64,000 nt of DNA from Pseudomonas sp. Leaf48 (GTDB lineage: Bacteria; Pseudomonadota; Gammaproteobacteria; Pseudomonadales; Pseudomonadaceae), in contig NZ_LMLH01000003.1 in NCBI RefSeq assembly GCF_001421885.1, forward strand, positions 124,001-188,000. The letters are read 5' to 3'. Positions 25,403 to 34,231 of the stretch are shown in pieces; the stretch's first letter is position 1, and each line of letters starts with the position of its first letter. The notes under the pieces were generated by a model. The model saw only the letters and a program-made list of their open reading frames with translations. It did no database searches and had not been told where the DNA came from. Position numbers and translations under genes: made by a program.

Positions 25403-26422
25403 TCAGCGAAACTGGGCAAATACGCCGGCCAGCGGCGCAGTTGATTCACGCATGACAATACTGGGCGTGACGATGCGTTGTTCGGTGCTGCGCTGCGGCG
25501 TAGCGATCCGTCGCAACAGCACTTCGGCCGCCATCTCACCGAGTTGCAGAATCGACTGCCCCACGGTGGTCAACGAAGGATAGACATAACGGCTCATCTG
25601 GATATCGTCGAAGCCGATCACCGACAGCTCGCCAGGCACCCGAATATTGAGCTCGGCGGCAGCCCGCAGCACGCCGATGCCCATCAAGTCGTTGGCGGCG
25701 AAAATCGCCGTGGGGCGATTGTGCTGCAGCAGAACGGTGGCGGCGGCGTAACCGCCGGTACTGGTGAAATCGCTTTGCACAATGCGCTCGGGCACCACTT
25801 CAATGCCAGCCTCCTCCAGCGCACGGCAGTAACCGGCCAGACGCATCTGCGCGACACTGGTGGTTTGCGGCCCGATGATCGTGGCGACATCCCGATGCCC
25901 CAACTCCAGCAGGTGCCGGGTCGCAAGATAGGCGCCGTATTCATGATCGATACGCACCAGATCCACATCGACGCCTTCCAGACCACGGTCAACGATCACC
26001 ATTGGCGTGCGCACGCTTGCCAGGCCCTGGGCCAGACCGCTATCGCCACCGGCCGAGGCGACGATCAGCCCGTCGATGCGTTTTTCCAGCAACACCCGCA
26101 GGTAACTGCGCTGCTTGTCCGGGTTGTCGTCGGAGTTGCACAGGATCACGCAGTAGCCGTTGCGCTCGCAGTAATCCTCGATTCCCCGGGCCAGCTCGGC
26201 AAAGTACGGATTGAGGCTGTTAGGCACCAAAAGTCCGATGGTTGCGGTGGTCTTGGCCTTCAGGGATCGCGCCACGGCACTGGGTACATAGTCGAGGGTC
26301 TGGATCGCCGCCTCGACCTTAATGCGAACTTCTTCGCTGACCGGCCGGGTCTTGTTCACCACGTGAGAAACCGTGGTGTAGGAAATTCCGGCGAGCGCTG
26401 CTACATCCTTGATCGTTGCCAT
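25403..26422 (-). CDS. rbsR: LacI-family ribose operon repressor
   Basis: The 339-residue protein has the LacI HTH (TIKDVAALAGISYTTVSHVV) and hinge, then a periplasmic-binding-like sugar domain (TIGLLVPNSLNPYFAELARG). Ribose or its phosphate should release it from DNA. It is the fourth gene of the operon it most likely controls, 3 bases after rbsC. A matching palindrome lies at the operon promoter. Confidence 0.95.
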   Translation of the reverse strand: MATIKDVAALAGISYTTVSHVVNKTRPVSEEVRIKVEAAIQTLDYVPSAVARSLKAKTTATIGLLVPNSLNPYFAELARGIEDYCERNGYCVILCNSDDNPDKQRSYLRVLLEKRIDGLIVASAGGDSGLAQGLASVRTPMVIVDRGLEGVDVDLVRIDHEYGAYLATRHLLELGHRDVATIIGPQTTSVAQMRLAGYCRALEEAGIEVVPERIVQSDFTSTGGYAAATVLLQHNRPTAIFAANDLMGIGVLRAAAELNIRVPGELSVIGFDDIQMSRYVYPSLTTVGQSILQLGEMAAEVLLRRIATPQRSTEQRIVTPSIVMRESTAPLAGVFAQFR

Positions 26423-26425
26423 GAC

Positions 26426-27403
26426 TCAGGTCCGCCGGCTTGCGCGCTGACTGCGATAAGTATCCAGCACCACCGCCACCACGATAACCGCGCCGGTAAT
26501 GATGCGCTTGGTCGGTTCGGTCGCGCCGATCTGCGCCAGCCCCGCAGCCAGCACGGAAATGATCAGGACACCAAAGAATGTGCTGATGACCGAACCGCGA
26601 CCACCCATCAGGCTGGTCCCGCCGATCACCACGGCGGCGATCACCTGCAGCTCCAGGCCGGAGCCGGCATTCGGGTCCGCCGCCTCCAGCCGCGAAATCT
26701 GGAACAACGCAGCGATGCCGGCCAACAGCCCCATCAGACTGAACACCAGAATCTTGTACGGCTTCGGATTGATTCCCGCCAGGCGCACCGCCTCTTCGTT
26801 GGTGCCGATGCCGATCAGGTAACGACCGAACACAGTACGGGTCAACACGGCCTGGGCGACGAAGATGATCAGCAAGGCGATGATGAACGACGGCGAGATG
26901 CCGAAGGCAATCGGGTTGGACAGCCAGGCGAAGGCATCGCCGATGTAGGCCGTGCGTGAACCGGTCATCTGGTACGCCACGCCCCGGGCCATCTCCAGCA
27001 CGCCCAGGGACACGATGAACGAAGGAATCCGCCAGGCCACGGTAATCGAGCCGGTGATTGTGCCAGCGAGCGCCGCAATGGCCATGCCGAGTAATGCGGC
27101 GGGCAGAACGCTCCAGCCCCAGCCGAGAATCGCCACGCTGACCGCCGACGCCGCCAGCGCCAGCACCGAGCCCACCGACAGATCGATACCGCCGATGATC
27201 AATACAAACGTCATGCCGACCGCCAGCACCATCAGGTCAGGAATCTGGTTGGCCAAGGTGCTGAACGTATCGTAAGACAGAAAATGGCTGCTCAGCATTG
27301 AGAACAGTACGACCATCGCCAGCAAGGCCCCGGCCAGCCCAAGGTAGGTGCCGAGCCCGTAAAAATTGCCATTGCGCTTGCCGACGGAAGAGGCGGTTTT
27401 CAT
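26426..27403 (-). CDS. rbsC: Ribose ABC transporter permease
   Basis: The 325-residue protein has 8 to 10 membrane segments and the family signatures MTFVLIIGGIDLSVGSVLAL and GGTSLMGGRGSVISTFFGVL. It forms the channel in the inner membrane with RbsA dimers. It overlaps rbsA by 4 bases. Confidence 0.96.
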   Translation of the reverse strand: MKTASSVGKRNGNFYGLGTYLGLAGALLAMVVLFSMLSSHFLSYDTFSTLANQIPDLMVLAVGMTFVLIIGGIDLSVGSVLALAASAVSVAILGWGWSVLPAALLGMAIAALAGTITGSITVAWRIPSFIVSLGVLEMARGVAYQMTGSRTAYIGDAFAWLSNPIAFGISPSFIIALLIIFVAQAVLTRTVFGRYLIGIGTNEEAVRLAGINPKPYKILVFSLMGLLAGIAALFQISRLEAADPNAGSGLELQVIAAVVIGGTSLMGGRGSVISTFFGVLIISVLAAGLAQIGATEPTKRIITGAVIVVAVVLDTYRSQRASRRT

Positions 27404-28953
27404 GGAAGATCCCTAGGCGCGGCTTCATTGAGCAGCGCGTCACGTTTTTGGTAGCCGGCGAAAGCGGCGGCAAGCAACTCATCCTGGGTCCAGCTGTCAC
27501 GCTCGAAGGTTTCGATCAGACGCCCCGCCGACAAGACACCAATGCGGTCGCAAATCAACATCAGCTCCCGCAAGTCACTGGAGACCACCACCAGCGCCTT
27601 GCCCTGACGGGTCAGCTCGCCGAGCAGGTTGTAGATGTCGAACTTGGCGCCGACATCGATGCCACGGGTCGGCTCGTCGAACAGCAGCACCGAGCAATCG
27701 CGCTCCAGCCAGCGACCGATCACGACTTTCTGCTGATTGCCGCCGGACAGCTCGGACACCGACTGCCCCGGGCCGGAACTGCGGATACGCATGGCGTCGA
27801 TCTGACGCTGCGCCAGCGCGCTCTCGTCTGCGTGATTGACGAAGCCGGCGCTGGAAATCCCCGGCATGTTGCCCAATGCGATGTTGGCACCGATCGATTG
27901 CGTCAGCAGCAGGCCTTCGCCCTTGCGATCCTCGGTAATCAGCGCGATGCCGTGACCAACCGCTTCCACCGGGGAGCGGATGCTGACCACCTGCGCGGGC
28001 GATCCCAGGGCAACGCTGCCGCTGTCCGCGAGGTCGGCACCGAAGATCAGCCGCAGCAACTCGGTGCGCCCTGCCCCGATCAGGCCCGAAATGCCGAAGA
28101 TCTCACCAGCGCGGACTTCGAAGGACACATCACGAACCTTGTCCGAGCGGCTAAGGCCCTTGACCGTCAACGCCGGCGCGCCGATCTTGCGCGAGCCCAT
28201 ATCGATGTGTTCACCCAGCTCGCGCCCGACCATCAAGGTGACCAGTTGCTCACTGTTGTAGTTAGCCATCGGCTCGACGCAGACCAACTGGCCGTCGCGC
28301 AGTACCGCAATGCGCTGCGCGACCCGCGCCAGCTCTTCCAGACGATGGGAGATATAGATGATCGAGACGCCGCGCGCCTGCAGACGGGTGATCTGCTCGA
28401 AAAGCATCTCCACTTCCCGCGCCGTCAACATCGCGGTGGGCTCGTCGAGGATCAGCACATGGCAATCACCGATCAGGTTGCGGGCGATCTCCACCATCTG
28501 CTGATGGCCGATGCCCAGCTCACCGACCAGGGTGTCCGGGTCGATCGCGTCGAGCCCGACCTGGGCCATGGCTGCTATTGCCGCCTGGCGCAATTTGTTG
28601 CGACTGATCCATCCGCCCTTGTTGGGCAAATTGTCGAGAAACAGGTTTTCCGCCACCGACAAAGTGGGCAGCAGATTGAGTTCCTGCATGACCATGCGGA
28701 TGCCCAGGCCTTCAGCCTGAGCCCTGCTGCCCGGGCGGTAGTCCAGCCCTTGAAACTGCATCTGGCCGGTAGTCGGCGTGACCAGCCCGCCGATGATCTT
28801 CGACAGGGTACTTTTGCCCGCGCCGTTTTCACCGGTCAGCGCCAGCACTTCGCCGCGCATGAGCGTCAGATCGATGCCGGCCAGGACCGGTTGAGCGTAG
28901 GTCTTGCCGATGCCGCTGACCGCAAGGACAGCGTTCGGGGCGCAAACGGACAT
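27400..28953 (-). CDS. rbsA: Ribose ABC transporter ATP-binding protein
   Basis: The 517-residue protein holds two ABC domains, as in all sugar transporters of this class. The first has Walker A GENGAGKST near residue 40 and signature-like ELGIGHQQMVEIARNL. The second has LSGGNQQKVVIGRWL and DEPTRGIDVGAK. It energises uptake with RbsC and RbsB. Confidence 0.97.
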   Translation of the reverse strand: MSVCAPNAVLAVSGIGKTYAQPVLAGIDLTLMRGEVLALTGENGAGKSTLSKIIGGLVTPTTGQMQFQGLDYRPGSRAQAEGLGIRMVMQELNLLPTLSVAENLFLDNLPNKGGWISRNKLRQAAIAAMAQVGLDAIDPDTLVGELGIGHQQMVEIARNLIGDCHVLILDEPTAMLTAREVEMLFEQITRLQARGVSIIYISHRLEELARVAQRIAVLRDGQLVCVEPMANYNSEQLVTLMVGRELGEHIDMGSRKIGAPALTVKGLSRSDKVRDVSFEVRAGEIFGISGLIGAGRTELLRLIFGADLADSGSVALGSPAQVVSIRSPVEAVGHGIALITEDRKGEGLLLTQSIGANIALGNMPGISSAGFVNHADESALAQRQIDAMRIRSSGPGQSVSELSGGNQQKVVIGRWLERDCSVLLFDEPTRGIDVGAKFDIYNLLGELTRQGKALVVVSSDLRELMLICDRIGVLSAGRLIETFERDSWTQDELLAAAFAGYQKRDALLNEAAPRDLP

Positions 28954-29009
28954 AGAAAATCTCCATGCGCCCGCCCCGAACGGGCGAGCACTGTTGAGGC
29001 GCCAGAGGA

Positions 29010-29966
29010 CTACTTGGTCACCAGCTCTACCGGAGTTTCGATGACGCCACTGGCGCCGCCTTCGACCTTCTCGCCCTTGAGAATCTTCAGCGCAGTCTCG
29101 ATGCCGAATACAGCCTGTCTGGCCGCAAACTGGTCAGCGGTCGCCAGCACGCGGCCATCGGCGAGCATCGGCTTGATGGCATTGATGTTGTCATAGCCGA
29201 CCACTTGCACCTTGCCAGCCTTGCCCGCTGCCCGCACGGCAGACACCGCACCGACCGCCATGCTGTCGTTGCCGGCCAACAGGGCCTTGGTTTGCGGGTA
29301 TTCACTGAGAATCGAGGCGGCCACTTTGTTGCCTTTATCGATCTCCCAGTCGCCGGACTGCAGGGACACCACCTTGATCTGCGCCGCTTCCATCGCATCC
29401 TTGAAACCGGCGGTGCGCTGTTGGGCATTGGTGGTGGTGGACACACCTTCGATGATGCCGACTTCGTCACCGGCCTTCAGCTGTTTCGCCAGATAATCAC
29501 CCACCAGACGCGCGCCCTTGCGGTTGTCAGGGCCTACGAATGGCACGCTGATGTTTTTGCTTTTGACCACGGCCGGGTCAAGCTGATTGTCGATGTTGAC
29601 CACGGTGATACCGGCGTCCACGGCTTTCTTGATGACCGGGACCATGGCTTTCGAATCCGCGGGCGCAATCACCAGCGCATTGACCTTGGCCAAAATCATC
29701 TGCTCGACGATGCGCGTCTGGCCTGCGGTATCGGTCTCGTCCTTGATGCCGTTGGAGATCAGGTCGAATTCGCCGGAGTGCTCCTTCTGATAGGCCTTGG
29801 CACCGTCCTCCATGGTCAGGAAGAACTCGTTGGCCAGGGATTTCATCACCAGCGCGACTTTGGGTTTTTCGGGCGATTCGGCGAAGGCCGAAGAGACAGG
29901 CAGTGCAGCGGAGGCCGCAGCCAGCACAGCGATAGCGAGAAGACGTCCAGCAAATGGCAGCTTCAT
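29010..29966 (-). CDS. rbsB: Ribose-binding periplasmic protein
   Basis: The 318-residue precursor has a signal peptide (LLAIAVLAAASAALPVSSAFA) and the two-lobe sugar-binding fold (KVALVMKSLANEFFLTMEDGA near residue 35, NIDNQLDP, VVGYDNINAIKPM). It captures ribose and hands it to RbsAC. It is the first gene of the operon and lies behind the promoter and operator at 30059-30109. Confidence 0.96.
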   Translation of the reverse strand: MKLPFAGRLLAIAVLAAASAALPVSSAFAESPEKPKVALVMKSLANEFFLTMEDGAKAYQKEHSGEFDLISNGIKDETDTAGQTRIVEQMILAKVNALVIAPADSKAMVPVIKKAVDAGITVVNIDNQLDPAVVKSKNISVPFVGPDNRKGARLVGDYLAKQLKAGDEVGIIEGVSTTTNAQQRTAGFKDAMEAAQIKVVSLQSGDWEIDKGNKVAASILSEYPQTKALLAGNDSMAVGAVSAVRAAGKAGKVQVVGYDNINAIKPMLADGRVLATADQFAARQAVFGIETALKILKGEKVEGGASGVIETPVELVTK

Positions 29967-30058
29967 GGGTTCACTCCGATCTTATGATTATTGTGAGCAA
30001 CGCTTGCGCTGACGTATGTTGCAGGCCCGCTGGATGACTATGCTCATCCCGGGCGACG

Positions 30059-30109
30059 CGCAAACGTTTGCGTTGACCGAACTATGCGAACCCTGCCGGG
30101 ATTTGTCAA
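30059..30109 (-). promoter_or_regulatory. rbs operon promoter with LacI-type operator
   Basis: On the minus strand TTGACA (30109-30104) and CATAGT (30086-30081) are separated by 17 bases, a near-ideal sigma-70 promoter. Directly after the predicted start lies the perfect palindrome CGCAAACGTTTGCG (30059-30072), typical of LacI-family operators with a central CG. A related imperfect site (AGCAACGCTTGCGCT) lies at 29996-30010. RbsR is the likely ligand-controlled binder. Confidence 0.85.
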
Positions 30110-30393
30110 CGGCCGTACAAGGGCTGACAGGAAGAGAGGACAAATGCCTGCACGCTTTGGAAACATCCACGGATAACGACATTTCAAATTCTTGAAAAAA
30201 GATCCCTTGAGGAAACATCGTCCCCCCTGCGGTTTTCTTTAATCTCGATGCCACCTGGAGATGCCACCTTGGTGAGATGGTTGTGTTAGCCGGTGACAAA
30301 AAACCTCGCCCCGCCTTACACCAAACGGAACAAATCGCTGTCAGACGATCTTCTTGAATTTTAAGCAGTTGCGAAAAGTAGTACAGTTAAATA

Positions 30394-30409
30394 CTGTATG
30401 TACGTACAG
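30394..30409 (+). promoter_or_regulatory. LexA box (SOS operator)
   Basis: CTGTATGTACGTACAG matches CTGT-N8-ACAG exactly with an alternating centre. It lies 19 bases before the start codon of the DUF1654 gene, over the likely promoter, so this gene and endA behind it should be induced by DNA damage. Confidence 0.82.
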
Positions 30410-30427
30410 CTTAATAAGGATAATCCC

Positions 30428-30664
30428 ATGGACACCACTGTCACTCCTGACACCTACGTACGCATGGGCATGCGCGTACAGAAAATCATCAACTCCCCCA
30501 CTGCGCAGAAAGCCAGGGCAGCGCTGATCTTTCGCCTGCCTGAAGAGCCGGTGGATGAATGGGAGCGCCTGCTCGAAGAAATCGACGAGAACGACAACGT
30601 CACCCTCGCCTATCGCGATGATGGTGGCGTGCAGATTTTCTGGGTTGTGCCGAAGGAAGATTGA
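30428..30664 (+). CDS. DUF1654 family protein, chromosomal copy
   Basis: The 78-residue protein belongs to the Pseudomonas family DUF1654 and is a relative of the prophage protein at 7346-7594. Conserved parts are VQKIINSPTAQKARAAL, DEWERLLEEIDENDNV and the final GGVQIFWVVP. The function is unknown. AAGGAT precedes the ATG, a LexA box lies upstream, and the endonuclease gene follows after 4 bases. Confidence 0.85.
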   Translation: MDTTVTPDTYVRMGMRVQKIINSPTAQKARAALIFRLPEEPVDEWERLLEEIDENDNVTLAYRDDGGVQIFWVVPKED

Positions 30665-30668
30665 GTCG

Positions 30669-31358
30669 ATGACTGCCCGCTGTTTCGCTTTACTGTTTCT
30701 GCTGTTCGCCACGGGCGTCCAGGCGGACGCACCGCGCACGTTCGATGAGGCCAAGAAAATCGCGTGGGAGCTGTATGCCCCTCAATCAACGGAGTTTTAT
30801 TGCGGCTGCAAATACACGGGCAACCGGGTGAACCTCGCCGCATGCGGTTATGTGCCACGCAAAAATGCCAAGCGCGCGTCCCGTATCGAATGGGAGCACA
30901 TCGTTCCGGCCTGGCAGATCGGCCATCAACGCCAATGCTGGCAAGAGGGCGGACGCAAAAACTGCACACGCTACGATGCCGCCTACCAGAAGGCTGAAGC
31001 CGACCTGCATAACCTGGTACCCAGCATTGGCGAGGTCAATGGCGATCGCAGCAACTTCAGTTTTGGCTGGTTGCCGGAGCAGTCGGGTCAATACGGCTCC
31101 TGCCTGACCCAGATCGACTTCAAGGCCAGGAAAGTCATGCCCCGCCCTTCCATTCGCGGCATGATCGCCCGGACTTATTTCTACATGAGCAAGGAATATG
31201 GCGTACGTCTGTCCAGGCAGGATCGACAACTGTACGAAGCCTGGGACAAAACCTACCCGGTCCAGTCCTGGGAACGTCAGCGCAACCAGAGCGTGGCGTG
31301 CGTCATGGGGCGCGGCAATGAATTTGTCGGCCCGGTAAACTTGAAAGCCTGCGGCTAA
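30669..31358 (+). CDS. endA: Endonuclease I, secreted
   Basis: The 229-residue precursor has a signal peptide (CFALLFLLFATGVQA) and the EndA/NucM/Vvn core: EWEHIVPAWQIG with the catalytic His, then ADLHNLVPSIGEVNGDRSNF that binds Mg. Several Cys form disulphides in this family. It cleaves DNA in the periplasm or outside. It follows the DUF1654 gene by 4 bases and so falls under the same LexA box, which is unusual for an exported nuclease. Confidence 0.95.
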   Translation: MTARCFALLFLLFATGVQADAPRTFDEAKKIAWELYAPQSTEFYCGCKYTGNRVNLAACGYVPRKNAKRASRIEWEHIVPAWQIGHQRQCWQEGGRKNCTRYDAAYQKAEADLHNLVPSIGEVNGDRSNFSFGWLPEQSGQYGSCLTQIDFKARKVMPRPSIRGMIARTYFYMSKEYGVRLSRQDRQLYEAWDKTYPVQSWERQRNQSVACVMGRGNEFVGPVNLKACG

Positions 31359-31382
31359 GCCCGCACGCCAAAAAAAACACCA

Positions 31383-31415
31383 AGGCCCCGGGACGAAGTA
31401 CCCGGGGCCTTTTTG
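31383..31415 (+). terminator. Terminator after endA
   Basis: AGGCCCCGGG and CCCGGGGCCT pair around an 8-base loop and are followed by TTTTT. Confidence 0.9.
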
Positions 31416-31441
31416 TGATCAGTGCTCTATCACGCGCAAGG

Positions 31442-31807
31442 TTACTGAACCGCCGGACGCTCAAGCACCAGCAACTCGATGTTCTGTTTCTTCGCCCGGG
31501 TGAGCGATGCGCGGACCTCATCCTGCTTGGCCTGGGCCTCGGCCCGTGAGTTGTATGGCCCCATCAGAATACGTGTCTGGCCATTTTCCTTGACTACACT
31601 GGACATGAAGCTGTGCTCGATCAGCCATCCGCTCAGATCGCTGACCGCCTGAGGTGTTTCACCTCGCACTTCAAGATCCCATTGCGGCCCAGACACCTGT
31701 GCAGTTGCTGGTTCCACCGGCGGCCGTGGCTTCGGCGTGTCCACGCTCTTGCCCTCACCACATCCTGCCAGCGCCAATATCGCGATTACCCAGAACATTT
31801 TGCGCAC
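31442..31807 (-). CDS. SPOR-domain lipoprotein
   Basis: A GTG at 31807 behind GAGGGA gives 121 residues with a lipoprotein signal (MFWVIAILALAGC). A Pro-rich linker follows, then a SPOR domain (WDLEVRGETPQAVSDLSGWL, RILMGPYNSRAEAQAKQDEV). SPOR domains bind denuded septal peptidoglycan, so it may localise at the division site. It converges with endA. Confidence 0.85.
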   Translation of the reverse strand: MRKMFWVIAILALAGCGEGKSVDTPKPRPPVEPATAQVSGPQWDLEVRGETPQAVSDLSGWLIEHSFMSSVVKENGQTRILMGPYNSRAEAQAKQDEVRASLTRAKKQNIELLVLERPAVQ

Positions 31808-32056
31808 AGCGTATCCCTCAGAATGCCAAAACGAGGATTTTAACACTCATGAATACTTCACGAGACCCGCAAAATGGGCACAAAACAGCGAGAATGATGG
31901 TTGCGGCCTCTGTATAGTTACGCCCTGGGAATTAATGTCGCTACTGAACGTCAGAAAGAGACACCCAAAAAGTGAGACTTCGCACTAATCTATACGTACC
32001 ACCGACCTCTGCACTGTCCGAATCAGGTGCCCCACCAAGCAATCAAGGAGAAGACC

Positions 32057-32248
32057 ATGCTGATACTCACCCGCAAAGTCGGTGAAAGCATAAATATCGG
32101 TGATGACATTACAATCACCATTCTGGGCGTAAGCGGCCAGCAAGTCAGGATCGGCATCAACGCACCGAAAGACGTTGCAGTGCATCGCGAAGAAATCTAC
32201 CAGCGCATCCAGGCCGGTCTGACCGCCCCGGAAAAGCCGCAAACCTGA
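32057..32248 (+). CDS. rsmE: CsrA/RsmA-family regulator, RsmE-like
   Basis: The 63-residue protein is a complete CsrA-fold RNA binder ([34 protein letters not shown]). The [14 protein letters not shown] segment and end APEKPQT resemble RsmE of the P. fluorescens group more than RsmA. Rsm proteins repress translation of secondary metabolism genes by binding GGA motifs and are titrated by Rsm small RNAs under GacS/GacA. AAGGAGA before the ATG contains a GGA, consistent with autocontrol. Confidence 0.93.
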   Translation: MLILTRKVGESINIGDDITITILGVSGQQVRIGINAPKDVAVHREEIYQRIQAGLTAPEKPQT

Positions 32249-32338
32249 TTCTTGCAGTCAGTAGCCAGCCCGTTCCCCCCGGACCACGGCTGGCTAAAGA
32301 TTCAAATCCCGCATCCCGCCCAACTTGCCCGCTCGGCG

Positions 32339-32794
32339 CTACCCAAAAGCCACTCCCCGCGCCATCCCTGTGGCCGCAACCACCATCAGCAGCACCAGCA
32401 GCGCTTCGACATGACTTATGCGCGCGAACAGCTTCGCGCGTGCGGTGTCGATAGCCGTTTTACGCCCAAGCGCGATCCGCCACTTGATCAACGTCACCAT
32501 CGGTGCAATCTCGAGCAACAGGATCAGCACGAAAAACGTCATCTTGAGATGGAACAACGGCTGATGCAGGTAATAGTCCGCGCCTTTTTCATACCCGCCG
32601 AAGGCCCGCATCCCGCCACTCAGTAACAGGACGACGGCGCAGATCCCCCAAAGGTTGTCCGCGATCAATACGCTGCGTGCCTCCCCGACCCCATCGGCCA
32701 ATCGTCGAAAAGCCGTGCCTCGCGCCAGCACCGCCCAGAACCCCACCACCAGCGCCAGAAGATGGCCCGCCGCAAGCATCCAGTGAGTCAGCAT
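32339..32794 (-). CDS. DUF2214 family membrane protein
   Basis: The 151-residue protein has four membrane segments (about 7-25, 45-65, 80-100 and 130-148) and the conserved ADNLWGICAVVLLLSGGMRAFGG, read in parts, of DUF2214. The start at 32794 follows AAAGGAG. Its function is not known. Confidence 0.85.
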   Translation of the reverse strand: MLTHWMLAAGHLLALVVGFWAVLARGTAFRRLADGVGEARSVLIADNLWGICAVVLLLSGGMRAFGGYEKGADYYLHQPLFHLKMTFFVLILLLEIAPMVTLIKWRIALGRKTAIDTARAKLFARISHVEALLVLLMVVAATGMARGVAFG

Positions 32795-33110
32795 CGAGAA
32801 ACTCCTTTCAGGACGAAGTTGAATCAACCTGTCAGTAGTAGCCCATGAAGTGACGGGCTGCATCGGCGCCTTTGGTCGACCTTTATCGACGGAGCCAGAA
32901 AACCGCCACGCACCAACGGCGCTTGAAGAGCCCGGCACACACCACTCGTCGCCTGGGGCAGCGCAGCACTCAACAGGCCTGCATCATGGCGTACGGATTG
33001 CACTTGTGGCCTGTAGCTGCCCGGAACGACATAATTCTGACGCGGCAATCATTCAATCAACGCTTAAGGACTTCCAGCGATACGCTCGGCCAGTCACCAG
33101 GAGATGTAAC
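32795..33110. other. Intergenic region, nothing recognised
   Basis: Apart from the AAAGGAG ribosome site of the DUF2214 gene on the minus strand and the CAGGAGATG site at the right end, I see no gene, hairpin with T run or repeat in this stretch. Confidence 0.35.
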
Positions 33111-33314
33111 GTGTCAACGCTCAATGAAATCGCAATGAATCACGCGAGAATGGCCATGGAAAAGGCTGCAGAGTCGACGGTACCGAGCGAGCGACACATC
33201 CAGATTGTCGGCTTCGAAGTACCGACAATGGAAACGCAACCCAATATTCCACTGCACCTCATCGCTGGAGTGCAGGACTCCCACAACAGCCAGGTGGCCG
33301 GTTACTCGCTCTGA
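33111..33314 (+). CDS. Unknown 67-residue protein
   Basis: A GTG start at 33111 with CAGGAGATGTAAC before it gives a small protein with a helical N-terminal half (LNEIAMNHARMAMEKAAES) and a C-terminal half rich in Pro, Gln and His. No membrane segment is present and no family is recognised. Confidence 0.5.
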   Translation: MSTLNEIAMNHARMAMEKAAESTVPSERHIQIVGFEVPTMETQPNIPLHLIAGVQDSHNSQVAGYSL

Positions 33315-33516
33315 CTTTTACACAGCGAGCCACGAACTGATCGGCACGTCACATAACCGCTGACCGTGTAGGGATGGCATCTCAAAGGCGCCCTTCAGAC
33401 ACGGTCACCGGCTGCCCTCTTTCTGCACATAAGCCTTTGCCCGACGCCACTTGCAGAGCGTCACTTTTCCACTGCTATGCTGGTAACAGCTGTTTCCCAA
33501 ACCAGAGAAAAGCAGC

Positions 33517-34098
33517 ATGGCAGCAGAAGGCAAGCGACTCCCACTCACTTTCAAGGTTATGGCCTGCCTGGCCGCAGGCATCCTTGTGGCCTGGGTAGTC
33601 ACAACGCTGCTCGACACTTACTTCAACATGCCATTGCTGGCAGACACCAAGGGCTGGCTGCTACGTGCCGGGGATTGGCTTTTGCTGGAAACGCCAATGC
33701 CGAATTGGTCGCTGATGCTGATTATCGCGACTTTGATCGGCACTCTGTCTGTTGCGATTTACTACACCCGCAGCCCTGACGGGGCTGGCGGTGAGCTGCA
33801 TGAGATAGAGCGCAAGGTTTACAAAAAGAACAACCCGCAGTTTCCGCAACTGACAGAGAACCAAACGCTACTGATGGAAGTTCTGGCCTACCATGCGAAC
33901 TACCGGAAAATTGCAAGTCTGGACTCAGTCTGCAAACTTGTCTCAATCAGCACACTGGAAGTTGAAGTCGGTCTAAAGCAACTTGAAGCTAAACGCCTAG
34001 TGAAGCGAAGTGCGACACGGGGGACGTTCGGCGCCACCACATTTTCACTTACCGTGGCGGGTAAGGATTATGCTCTGGAGCGATTTGAGCTTACTTAG
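33517..34098 (+). CDS. Membrane protein with cytoplasmic winged-helix domain
   Basis: Two membrane segments lie at about residues 12-30 (VMACLAAGILVAWVVTTLL) and 64-83 (WSLMLIIATLIGTLSVAIYY). Residues 110-190 look like a winged helix: ENQTLLMEVLAYHANYRKI, LVSISTLEVEVGLKQLEAKRLV and a wing with GTFGATTFSLT. Such a layout suggests a membrane-tethered transcription regulator or a sensor of membrane state. No family name is known to me. Confidence 0.65.
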   Translation: MAAEGKRLPLTFKVMACLAAGILVAWVVTTLLDTYFNMPLLADTKGWLLRAGDWLLLETPMPNWSLMLIIATLIGTLSVAIYYTRSPDGAGGELHEIERKVYKKNNPQFPQLTENQTLLMEVLAYHANYRKIASLDSVCKLVSISTLEVEVGLKQLEAKRLVKRSATRGTFGATTFSLTVAGKDYALERFELT

Positions 34099-34231
34099 TA
34101 GAGACACATGAGGTGCGGCCATGAGTTCTCGATCACGCGACTTCACCCTGGGAAGCGGACGAAAAACGACGAAGCACTGTCACGAGGGGCGCAACTAAAA
34201 GGAAATCGAGTACCGGGAGGTAGGCGCCGAT

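Noticed and set aside
27298-29196. Long open frame of 632 codons opposite rbsA
   Set aside because: Shadow of rbsA and its flanks, with Arg/Gln/His-rich, non-protein-like composition.
29988-30299. Minus-strand frame of 103 codons upstream of rbsB
   Set aside because: It covers the rbs promoter and operator and has no recognisable features or ribosome site.
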